From Archivesica marissinica (Eukaryota; Mollusca; Bivalvia; Venerida; Vesicomyidae), in assembly GCA_014843695.1 (NCBI GenBank), contig CM026401.1:23950597-24014596 (forward strand): a DNA stretch of 64,000 nt, written 5' to 3'. The notes under the pieces were generated by a model. It was not told the origin of the DNA and did not search any database. It saw only the letters and a program-made list of their open reading frames with translations. The position numbers and the translations under genes are program-made. Shown here in pieces: positions 49,813 to 63,400 of the stretch; the stretch's first letter is position 1, and every line of letters starts with the position of its first letter.

Positions 49813-52800
49813 GTAGAGAGACATAGATGGTAAACATATATCTATAAGAAAACACACTGTAGAGAGACATAGATGGTAAACATATATCTATAAGAAAACA
49901 CACTGTAGAGAGACATAGATGGTAAACATATATCTACAAGAAAACACACTGTAGAGAGACATAGATGGTAAACATATATCTACAAGAAAACAAACTGTAG
50001 ATAGACATAGATGGTAAACATATATCTACAAGAAAACACACTGTAGAGAGACATAGATGGTAAACATATATCTACAAGAAAACAAACTGTAGATAGACAT
50101 AGATGGTAAACATATATCTACAAGAAAACAAACTGTAGATAGACATAGATGGTAAACATATATCTACAACAAAACACACTGTAGAGAGACATAGGTGGTA
50201 AACATATATCTACAACAAAACACACTGTAGAGAGACATAGGTGGTAAACATATATCTACAAGAAAACACACTGTAGAGAGACATAGATGGTAAACATATA
50301 TCTACAAGAAAACACACTGTATATAGACATAGGTGGTAAACATATATCTACAACAAAACACACTGTAGAGAGACATAGATGGTAAACATATATCTACAAC
50401 AAAACACACTGTAGAGAGACATAGATGGTAAACATATATCTACAACAAAACACACTGTAGAGAGACATAGATGGTAAACATATATCTACAAGAAAACAAA
50501 CTGTAGATAGACATAGATGGTAAACATATATCTACAAGAAAACACACTGTAGAGAGACATAGATGGTAAACATATATCTACAACAAAACACACTGTAGAG
50601 AGACATAGATGGTAAACATATATCTACAAGAAAACACACTGTAGAGAGACATAGATGGTAAACATATATCTACAAGAAAACAAACTGTAGATAGACATAG
50701 ATGGTAAACATATATCTACAAGAAAACACACTGTAGAGAGACATAGATGGTAAACATATATCTACAAGAAAACAAACTGTAGATAGACATAGGTGTTAAA
50801 CATATATCTATAAGAAAACACACTGTAGATAGACATAGGTGGTAAACATATATCTACAAGAAAACAAACTGTAGATAGACATAGATGGTAAACATATATC
50901 TACAAGAAAACACACTGTAGATAGACATAGGTGGTAAACATATATCTACAAGAAAACAAACTGTAGATAGACATAGGTGGTAAACATATATCTACAAGAA
51001 AACACACTGTAGATAGACATAGGTGGTAAACATATATCTACAAGAAAATACACTGTAGATAGACATAGGTGGTAAACATATATCTACAAGAAAATACACT
51101 GTAGATAGACATAGGTGGTAAACATATATCTACAAGAAAACACACTGTGGATAGACACAGGTGGTAAACATATATCTACAAGAAAACAAACTGTAGATAG
51201 ACATAGGTGGTAAACATATATCTACAAGAAAACACACTGTAGATAGACATAGGTGGTAAACATATATGTACAAGAAAACACACTGTGGATAGACATAGGT
51301 GGTAAACATATATCTACAAGAAAACACACTGTAGATAGACATAGGTGGTAAACATATATATACAAGAAAACACACTGTAGATAGACATAGGTGGTAAACA
51401 TATATCTACAACAAAACACACTGTAGATAGACATAGGTGGTAAACATATATCTACAAGAAAACACACTGTAGATAGACATCGGTGGTAAACATATATCTA
51501 CAAGAAAACACAATGTGAATAGACATAGGTGGTAAACATATATCTACAAGAAAACACACTGTGGATAGATATAGGTGGTAAACATATATCTACAAGAAAA
51601 CACACTGTAGATAGACATAGGTGGTAAACATATATCTACAAGAAAACACACTGTAGATAGACATAGGTGGTAAACATATATCTACAAGAAAACACACTGT
51701 AGATAGACATAGGTGGTAAACATATATCTACAAGAAAACACACTGTGGATAGACATAGGTGGTAAACATACATCTACAAGAAAACAAACTGTAGATAGAC
51801 ATAGGTGGTAAACATATATCTACAAGAAAACACACTGTAGATAGACATAGGTGGTAAACATATATCTACAAGAAAACACAATGTGGATAGACATAGGTGG
51901 TAAACATATATCTACAAGAAAACAAACTGTAGATAGACATAGGTGGTAAACATATATCTACAAGAAAACACACTGTAGATAGACATAGGTGGTAAACATA
52001 TATCTACAAGAAAACACACTGTAGATAGACATAGGTGGTAAACATATATCTACAAGAAAACACACTGTAGATAGACATAGGTGGTAAACATATATCTACA
52101 AGAAAACACACAGTAGATAGACATAGGTGGTAAACATATATCTACAAGAAAACACACTGTAGATAGACATAGGTGGTAAACATATATCTACAAGAAAACA
52201 CAATGTGAATAGACATAGGTGGTAAACATATATCTACAAGAAAACACACTGTAGATAGACATAGGTGGTACACATATATCTACAAGAAAACACAATATGA
52301 ATAGACATAGGTGGTAAACATATATCTACAAGAAAACACACTGTAGATAGACATAGGTGGTAAACATATATATACAAGAAAACACACTGTGGATAGACAT
52401 AGGTGGTAAACATATATCTACAAGAAAACACACTGTAGATAGACATAGGTGGTAAACATATATATACAAGAAAACACACTGTAGATAGACATAGGTGGTA
52501 AACATATATCTACAACAAAACACACTGTAGATAGACATAGGTGGTAAACATATATCTACAAGAAAACACACTGTAGATAGACATCGGTGGTAAACATATA
52601 TCTACAAGAAAACAAACTGTAGATAGACATAGGTGGTAAACATATATCTACAAGAAAACACACTGTAGATAGACATAGGTGGTAAACATATATCTACAAG
52701 AAAATACACTGTAGATAGACATAGGTGGTAAACATATATCTACAAGAAAACACACTGTGGATAGACATAGGTGGTAAACATATATCTACAAGAAAACAAA

Positions 52801-55800
52801 CTGTAGATAGACATAGGTGGTAAACATATATCTACAAGAAAACACACTGTAGATAGACATAGGTGGTAAACATATATCTACAAGAAAACACACTGTAGAT
52901 AGACATAGGTGGTAAACATATATCTACAAGAAAACACACTGTAGATAGACATAGGTGGTAAACATATATCTACAAGAAAACACACTGTAGATAGACATAG
53001 GTGGTAAACATATATCTACAAGAAAACACACTGTAGATAGACATAGGTGGTAAACATATATCTACAAGAAAACACACTGTGGATAGACATAGGTGGTAAA
53101 CATATATCTACAAGAAAACACACTGTAGATAGACATAGGTGGTAAACATATATCTACAAGAAAACACACTGTAGATAGACATAGGTGGTAAACATATATC
53201 TACAAGAAAACACACTGTAGATAGACATAGGTGGTAAACATATATCTACAAGAAAACACACTGTAGATAGACATAGGTGGTAAACATATATCTACAAGAA
53301 AACACACTGTAGATAGACATAGGTGGTAAACATATATCTACAAGAAAACACAATGTGAATAGACATAGGTGGTAAACATATATCTACAAGAAAACACACT
53401 GTAGATAGACATAGGTGGTACACATATATCTACAAGAAAACACAATATGAATAGACATAGGTGGTAAACATATATCTACAAGAAAACACACTGTAGATAG
53501 ACATAGGTGGTAAACATATATCTACAAGAAAACACACTGTAGATAGACATAGGTGGTAAACATATATCTACAAGAAAACACACTGTAGATAGACATAGGT
53601 GGTAAACATATATCTACAAGAAAACACATTGTGGATAGACATAGGTGGTAAACATATATCTACAAGAAAACAAACTGTAGATAGACATAGGTGGTAAACA
53701 TATATCTACAAGAAAACACACTGTAGATAGACATAGGTGGTAAACATATATCTACAAGAAAACAAACTGTAGATAGACATAGGTGTTAAACATATATCTA
53801 TAAGAAAACACACTGTAGATAGACATAGATGGTAAACATATATCTACAAGAAAACAAACTGTAGATAGACATAGGTGGTAAACATATATCTACAAGAAAA
53901 CACACTGTAGATAGACATAGGTGGTAAACATATATCTACAAGAAAACACACTGTAGATAGACATAGGTGGTAAACATATACATGTGATAGACATAGTGGT
54001 AAATATATCTACAAGAAAACCACTGTAGATAGACATAGGTGGTAAACATATATCTACAAGAAAACAAACTGTAGATAGACATAGGTGGTAAACATATATC
54101 TACAAGAAAACACACTGTAGATAGACATAGGTGGTAAACATATATCTACAAGAAAACACACTGTAGATAGACATAGGTGGTAAACATATATCTACAAGAA
54201 AACACTGTAGATAGACATAGGTGGTAAACATATATCTACAAAAAAATGTGATAGACAGTGGTTATATCTACAAGAAAACACACTGTAGATAGACATAGGT
54301 GGTAAACATATATCTACAAGAAAACACACTGTAGATAGACATAGGTGGTAAACATATATCTACAAGAAAACACACTGTAGATAGACATAGGTGGTAAACA
54401 TATATCTACAAGAAAACACACTGTAGATAGACATAGGTGGTAAACATATATCTACAAGAAAACACACTGTAGATAGACATAGGTGGTAAACATATATCTA
54501 CAAGAAAACACACTGTAGATAGACATAGGTGGTAAACATATATCTACAAGAAAACACACTGTAGATAGACATAGGTGGTAAACATATATCTACAAGAAAA
54601 CACACTGTGGATAGACATAGGTGGTAAACATATATCTACAAGAAAACACACTGTAGATAGACATAGGTGGTAAACATATATCTACAAGAAAACACACTGT
54701 AGATAGACATAGGTGGTAAACATATATCTACAAGAAAACACACTGTAGATAGACATAGGTGGTAAACATATATCTACAAGAAAACACACTGTAGATAGAC
54801 ATAGGTGGTAAACATATATCTACAAGAAAACACACTGTGGATAGACATAGGTGGTAAACATATATCTACAAGAAAACACACTGTAGATAGACATAGGTGG
54901 TAAACATATATCTACAAGAAAACACACTGTAGATAGACATAGGTGGTAAACATATATCTACAAGAAAACACACTGTAGATAGACATAGGTGGTAAACATA
55001 TATCTACAAGAAAACACACTGTAGATAGACATAGGTGGTAAACATATATCTACAAGAAAACACACTGTAGATAGACATAGGTGGTAAACATATATCTACA
55101 AGAAAACACACTGTAGATAGACATAGGTGGTAAACATATATCTACAAGAAAACACACTGTAGATAGACATAGGTGGTAAACATATATCTACAAGAAAACA
55201 CACTGTAGATAGACATAGGTGGTAAACATATATCTACAAGAAAACACACTGTAGATAGACATAGGTGGTAAACATATATCTACAAGAAAACACACTGTGG
55301 ATAGACATAGGTGGTAAACATATATCTACAAGAAAACACACTGTAGATAGACATAGGTGGTAAACATATATCTACAAGAAAACACAATGTGAATAGACAT
55401 AGGTGGTAAACATATATCTACAAGAAAACACACTGTAGATAGACATAGGTGGTAAACATATATCTACAAGAAAACACACTGTGGATAGACATAGGTGGTA
55501 AACATATATCTACAAGAAAACACACTGTAGATAGACATAGGTGGTAAACATATATCTACAAGAAAACACACTGTAGATAGACATAGGTGGTAAACATATA
55601 TCTACAAGAAAACACACTGTAGATAGACATAGGTGGTAAACATATATCTACAAGAAAACACACTGTAGATAGACATAGGTGGTAAACATATATCTACAAG
55701 AAAACAAACTGTAGATAGACATAGGTGGTAAACATATATCTACAAGAAAACACACTGTAGATAGACATAGGTGGTAAACATATATCTACAAGAAAACACA

Positions 55801-58056
55801 CTGTAGATAGACATAGGTGGTAAACATATATCTACAAGAAAACACACTGTGGATAGACATAGGTGGTAAACATATATCTACAAGAAAACAAACTGTAGAT
55901 AGACATAGGTGGTAAACATATATCTACAAGAAAACACACTGTAGATAGACATAGGTGGTAAACATATATCTACAAGAAAACACACTGTAGATAGACATAG
56001 GTGGTAAACATATATCTACAAGAAAACACACTGTAGATAGACATAGGTGGTAAACATATATCTACAAGAAAACACACTGTAGATAGACATAGGTGGTAAA
56101 CATATATCTACAAGAAAACACACTGTAGATAGACATAGGTGGTAAACATATATCTACAAGAAAACACACTGTAGATAGACATAGGTGGTAAACATATATC
56201 TACAAGAAAACACACTGTAGATAGACATAGGTGGTAAACATATATCTACAAGAAAACACACTGTAGATAGACATAGGTGGTAAACATATATCTACAAGAA
56301 AACACACTGTAGATAGACATAGGTGGTAAACATATATCTACAAGAAAACACACTGTAGATAGACATAGGTGGTAAACATATATCTACAAGAAAACACACT
56401 GTAGATAGACATAGGTGGTAAACATATATCTACAAGAAAACACACTGTAGATAGACATAGGTGGTAAACATATATCTACAAGAAAACACAATGTGAATAG
56501 ACATAGGTGGTAAACATATATCTACAAGAAAACACACTGTAGATAGACATAGGTGGTACACATATATCTACAAGAAAACACAATATGAATAGACATAGGT
56601 GGTAAACATATATCTACAAGAAAACACACTGTAGATAGACATAGGTGGTAAACATATATATACAAGAAAACACACTGTAGATAGACATAGGTGGTAAACA
56701 TATATCTACAAGAAAACACACTGTAGATAGACATAGGTGGTAAACATATATCTACAAGAAAACACACTGTGGATAGACATAGGTGGTAAACATATATCTA
56801 CAAGAAAACAAACTGTAGATAGACATAGGTGGTAAACATATATCTACAAGAAAACACACTGTAGATAGACATAGGTGGTAAACATATATCTACAAGAAAA
56901 CAAACTGTAGATAGACATAGGTGTTAAACATATATCTATAAGAAAACACACTGTAGATAGACATAGATGGTAAACATATATCTACAAGAAAACAAACTGT
57001 AGATAGACATAGGTGTTAAACATATATCTATAAGAAAACACACTGTAGATAGACATAGATGGTAAACATATATCTACAAGAAAACAAACTGTAGATAGAC
57101 ATAGGTGGTAAACATATATCTACAAGAAAACACACTGTAGATAGACATAGATGGTAAACATATATCTACAAGAAAACAAACTGTAGATAGACATAGGTGG
57201 TAAACATATATCTACAAGAAAACACACTGTAGATAGACATAGATGGTAAACATATATCTACAAGAAAACAAACTGTAGATAGACATAGGTGTTAAACATA
57301 TATCTATAAGAAAACACACTGTAGATAGACATAGGTGGTAAACATATATCTACAAGAAAACAAACTGTAGATAGACATAGATGGTAAACATATATCTACA
57401 AGAAAACACACTGTAGATAGACATAGGTGGTAAACATATATCTACAAGAAAACAAACTGTAGATAGACATAGGTGGTAAACATATATCTACAAGAAAACA
57501 CACTGTAGATAGACATAGGTGGTAAACATATATCTACAAGAAAACACACTGTAGATAGACATAGGTGGTAAACATATATCTACAAGAAAACACACTGTAG
57601 ATAGACATAGGTGGTAAACATATATCTACAAGAAAACACACTGTGGATAGACATAGGTGGTAAACATATATCTACAAGAAAACAAACTGTAGATAGACAT
57701 AGGTGGTAAACATATATCTACAAGAAAACACACTGTAGATAGACATAGGTGGTAAACATATATGTACAAGAAAACACACTGTGGATAGACATAGGTGGTA
57801 AACATATATCTACAAGAAAACACACTGTAGATAGACATAGGTGGTAAACATATATATACAAGAAAACACACTGTAGATAGACATAGGTGGTAAACATATA
57901 TCTACAACAAAACACACTGTAGATAGACATAGGTGGTAAACATATATCTACAAGAAAACACACTGTAGATAGACATCGGTGGTAAACATATATCTACAAG
58001 AAAACACAATGTGAATAGACATAGGTGGTAAACATATATCTACAAGAAAACACACT
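49794..58056. repeat. 46-bp unit satellite array (about 179 copies, right edge in a gap)
   Basis: The unit is 46 bp: acactgtagatagacatagg, then tggtaaacatatatctac, then aagaaaac. Copies near the exon (49.8-50.8 kb) carry gagagacatagatgg, whereas most later copies carry gatagacataggtgg. Minor variants are cactgtggatag, caatgtgaatag, caatatgaatag, ctataag and caacaaaac. Blocks recur at whole-unit distances: 51130 and 52234 differ by 1104 bp (24 units), and the caatgtgaat copies at 52201 and 53351 differ by 1150 bp (25 units). The array ends in a 1000-N gap, so its true right boundary is unknown. Confidence 0.98.
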
Positions 58057-59056
58057 NNNNNNNNNNNNNNNNNNNNNNNNNNNNNNNNNNNNNNNNNNNN
58101 NNNNNNNNNNNNNNNNNNNNNNNNNNNNNNNNNNNNNNNNNNNNNNNNNNNNNNNNNNNNNNNNNNNNNNNNNNNNNNNNNNNNNNNNNNNNNNNNNNNN
58201 NNNNNNNNNNNNNNNNNNNNNNNNNNNNNNNNNNNNNNNNNNNNNNNNNNNNNNNNNNNNNNNNNNNNNNNNNNNNNNNNNNNNNNNNNNNNNNNNNNNN
58301 NNNNNNNNNNNNNNNNNNNNNNNNNNNNNNNNNNNNNNNNNNNNNNNNNNNNNNNNNNNNNNNNNNNNNNNNNNNNNNNNNNNNNNNNNNNNNNNNNNNN
58401 NNNNNNNNNNNNNNNNNNNNNNNNNNNNNNNNNNNNNNNNNNNNNNNNNNNNNNNNNNNNNNNNNNNNNNNNNNNNNNNNNNNNNNNNNNNNNNNNNNNN
58501 NNNNNNNNNNNNNNNNNNNNNNNNNNNNNNNNNNNNNNNNNNNNNNNNNNNNNNNNNNNNNNNNNNNNNNNNNNNNNNNNNNNNNNNNNNNNNNNNNNNN
58601 NNNNNNNNNNNNNNNNNNNNNNNNNNNNNNNNNNNNNNNNNNNNNNNNNNNNNNNNNNNNNNNNNNNNNNNNNNNNNNNNNNNNNNNNNNNNNNNNNNNN
58701 NNNNNNNNNNNNNNNNNNNNNNNNNNNNNNNNNNNNNNNNNNNNNNNNNNNNNNNNNNNNNNNNNNNNNNNNNNNNNNNNNNNNNNNNNNNNNNNNNNNN
58801 NNNNNNNNNNNNNNNNNNNNNNNNNNNNNNNNNNNNNNNNNNNNNNNNNNNNNNNNNNNNNNNNNNNNNNNNNNNNNNNNNNNNNNNNNNNNNNNNNNNN
58901 NNNNNNNNNNNNNNNNNNNNNNNNNNNNNNNNNNNNNNNNNNNNNNNNNNNNNNNNNNNNNNNNNNNNNNNNNNNNNNNNNNNNNNNNNNNNNNNNNNNN
59001 NNNNNNNNNNNNNNNNNNNNNNNNNNNNNNNNNNNNNNNNNNNNNNNNNNNNNNNN
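58057..59056. other. Assembly gap of exactly 1000 N
   Basis: Exactly 1000 undetermined bases between the 46-bp satellite and unique sequence. It is most likely a placeholder, so adjacency of the two sides is assumed by the assembly rather than shown. Confidence 0.98.
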
Positions 59057-59840
59057 TGCTTTCACATTAATTGCACCTTACTGTTTCCGGCAACACTGAA
59101 TCGGGATCTGATGTCACCGTGAGTACGAGTGTTATTGTGTAATCGTTTTGTGTTTGTGTCGTTGTTATTCAACTATATGTTACCTTTGCTTGTATAGCTT
59201 ACCTTTGCTTGCTAGCGCTTTTTGTATTTGCCTACCGTTTGCCTATATGTATTAGATATACAAATACCCCAATCGTCGCCAAGTAACACCGTAATTGTCA
59301 TTGTGTATAAATTACGGTATACTGTGTTTAGATTATTTTTCAGGAGTAATACATCGAGACGTATCATTCAGTGAAATTTTCTTTCAGCAGTATGCTGTAA
59401 TGTAAAGAATTTATTTCAGGAATCGATTCAACGATTGCATTAGTTCTTTTATAATATAATTACTGTAATATTCTTTATATCAACAGGTGTGACTACCAGT
59501 TGCAGTGTTTATCTAGACAGCAGTAGTGACCAGTCATACAATACAATTGATCTTTTGTGTAAAGATGTATCATCCTATTAATAGTTGACATAATTACAGG
59601 TTTATATGACCCAGTGGTTGATTTTTGGTCATGTGATATTGGATTAGTGATCCAATTGATGTTATTAAATTCTTTTTCAGATACAGTCCTATTTAGAAAT
59701 GACTTGTATTTGAGAACAATATATATTGTGTATAAAAAATACTTATAGTGTTAACAAATTAGTTCTTACACTAATAGTCAGTTGCTGAATAAATAGATAT
59801 ATATTGATCTTTCAGTTATTGGAGTTCCCAATATTGCTTT
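59057..59840. other. AT-rich sequence upstream of the retroelement, possible LTR not delimited
   Basis: Non-repetitive sequence that may include the 5' LTR of the element starting downstream. I could not delimit an LTR, because the 3' copy is outside the window and I see no convincing tRNA primer-binding site. No coding frame is supported. Confidence 0.4.
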
Positions 59841-59844
59841 ACGG

Positions 59845-59873
59845 CCAATCACAATTTTTGTGTAGGTATAAAT
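59845..59873 (+). promoter_or_regulatory. CCAAT/TATA-like core promoter upstream of gag
   Basis: CCAAT at 59845-59849 is followed by tataaat at 59867-59873. The gag start codon lies about 170 bp further on. This arrangement suits an RNA polymerase II start for the retroelement and would belong to the LTR if one is present. AT-rich DNA gives chance TATA matches, and another, tataaaaa, lies at 59731. Confidence 0.4.
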
Positions 59874-60044
59874 TTGTATGCAGTTTATTTTCTTTTGCGG
59901 TTTATTTTATTTTGCGATTTGTGTACACGTATTCGCGTAACCTTTCGTGAGTTATACGAGTCGTAATTTATTACACGTGTATTTTGCGTGAATAGTTTGT
60001 GGTTTTTTTGGCATTTTTGTTTGTGTGACCCATATACGTGCATC

Positions 60045-61611
<1,567 letters not shown>

Positions 61612-61929
61612 AAAGGACAATGCCCAGCAAGATGCTAAACCTGAGAACAATTTTATACATAGACTTGTTGGTTCATCTAATGAACATGCTGTCACCATCA
61701 ACGATATTGAATTTAAATGTTTATTAGATTCAGGTTCGATGGTCACCACCACAAGTTTATCAGCTTTTAAGAGTTTAAACCCCAGGGTTTCTCTGTTGTC
61801 TCTAGACAATCTTGGTCTAGAACTTTCAATGGCGGATGGCACGTGTTTGAAATACATTGGCTATTTTGAAGCCAATATTTCAATACCATTTTTATCGTCT
61901 TTTAATATTGATGTGCCTGTATTGATGAC

Positions 61930-62526
61930 AATGTGTTTAATTCATCGTGCCCTGTTATTGTTGGTACGAATGTTCTCAGGCGGTGCAAGACATTTATCTC
62001 CCAGTTGGATATTCATGCTGGAGAGATCCCTCAAGAATGGAAAACTTCCATGGATAGCCTGGATACCAGAAGTTTCACTGTTACTGCATGTGGAAGATAA
62101 CCTATTGAGGTTCCACCTTTTGAAACAGTAAGTATTAACGGTTTAGTACGGAATTTTGATAGCAGTATTTCGTCAGTGGTAACAGAAACACTGGATACAG
62201 TATTGAATTACACTGTCTGTCCACGCATAGTAAAACTGCAGAACACTTCTACAGTGAAAATTCCGGTCCGTATTTGTAACATGTCTGCAAGTACGTTAAC
62301 ATTCAAACCAAAGGCTAAACTTTGCGAAGTTACAGGAGCCAAAGTTGTCGATGACATTTCATCTTTTATTTCTCGGAACAATTCTTCGGATGCGTCCCTG
62401 GAAGATCTTGGTGTTACAGTAGAATCATCAAATTTAACACCCGAGCAGATTCTTCGATTTAATCAAGTTCTTGGGAAATGGAAGCACATATTTTCTTCCA
62501 GTACCAATGATCTTGGCAAGACGGAT
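61930..62526 (+). pseudogene. pol: Pol linker between protease and reverse transcriptase
   Basis: In the frame read through 62176-62745 this segment carries conserved connector sequence (CPVIVGTNVL, later VKLQNTSTVKIPVRICN and LTPEQILRFNQVL) of the kind that precedes the reverse transcriptase in Ty3/gypsy Pol. A TAA at 62098-62100 interrupts it. No separate enzyme activity is expected. Confidence 0.6.
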
Positions 62527-63400
62527 CTGGTTAAACACAAGATTGTTCTGGATGATGAAATTCCATTTAAAGATCCGTACAGACGTATTCCTCCAGCTTT
62601 ATTCGAGGAAGTCCGACAACACATCAAGGAAATGTTGGATGCTGATGTTATACGGGAATCAGAATCACCGTACAGTTCTAACATCGTGCTTATTCGTAAA
62701 TCTTCTGGAGCACTTTGGTTTTGTGTTGATTGGCGTCGGCTTTAACAATAAGACAAGGAAAGATGCTTTTATGCTTCCACGTTTTGACGACACCATTGAT
62801 GTACTTTCTTCAGCCAAGCTGTTTTCCAAACCCGATTTACATTCTGCCTACTGGCAGGTCGAGGTTGAAGAAGATGACAAACCGAAGACTGCCTTCAGCG
62901 TAGGACCTCTTGGATTCTATGAGTGGAACAGAATGGGATTTGGACTTACGAATGCCCCAGCCACATTTCAACGTCTTATGGAGAAGTGCATGGGTGACAT
63001 GCATTTGCAAGAATGCCTAATCTTTCTTGATGATATTTTAATATTTTCTTCAACTTTCGAAGAACATATAGAGCGGATTGAATCTGTATTCAAACGTCTT
63101 GACCAACACAACTTAAAGTTGAAGTCTTCAAAATGTGAATTTTTCAAGACATCCGTTTCTTATTTAGGTCACATCATTTCTGACCAAGGCATTTCAACAG
63201 ATCCTGGCAAAGTGTCGGCCGTTAAGGATTGGCCAGTTCCCCACAATGTTAAGACACTTCGTCAATGGCTTGGTTTTACCGGCTATTATCGTAAATTTGT
63301 AAAAGGTTACGCACAAATCGTGCAGCCTTTAAACACACTTTTAGAGGGACATGGATTCACTACCAAATCCAGAAGATCTAAGAAGAAGGCAAAGTCGCCA
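62527..63400 (+). pseudogene. pol: Reverse transcriptase domain of pol, split by a frameshift
   Basis: This enzyme copies the element RNA into DNA in cytoplasmic particles. The N-terminal part (from LVKHKIVLDDEIPFKDPYRR at 62527) includes ADVIRESESPYSS and FCVDWRRL, ending at a stop at 62743-62745. The domain resumes in another frame at about 62740 with NNKTRKDAFMLPR. The first catalytic Asp is in FSKPDLHSAYWQVEV (codon at 62834). The core motif FLDDILIFS has its two Asp codons from 63029 and is a Phe-Leu variant of the usual YxDD box. The thumb and connection follow (LGHIISDQGI, WLGFTGYYRKFVKGYA). All of these are Ty3/gypsy hallmarks. The break near 62740 lies in a short T run, so a one-base indel or sequencing error is likely. 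Confidence 0.9.

Noticed and set aside
51130..57963. 81-codon Cys/Tyr-rich minus-strand frames in the 46-bp array
   Set aside because: They occur only where variant units remove the usual stop (tag in ttgtag), and they simply translate the repeat.
1..58056. CRISPR array
   Set aside because: The repeats are contiguous tandem copies with no unique spacers, and the context is eukaryotic with no cas genes.
59057..59990. A defined 5' LTR with primer-binding site
   Set aside because: I could not find a TG...CA-bounded unit or a clear tRNA-complementary site, and the second LTR is outside the window, so no boundaries can be supported.
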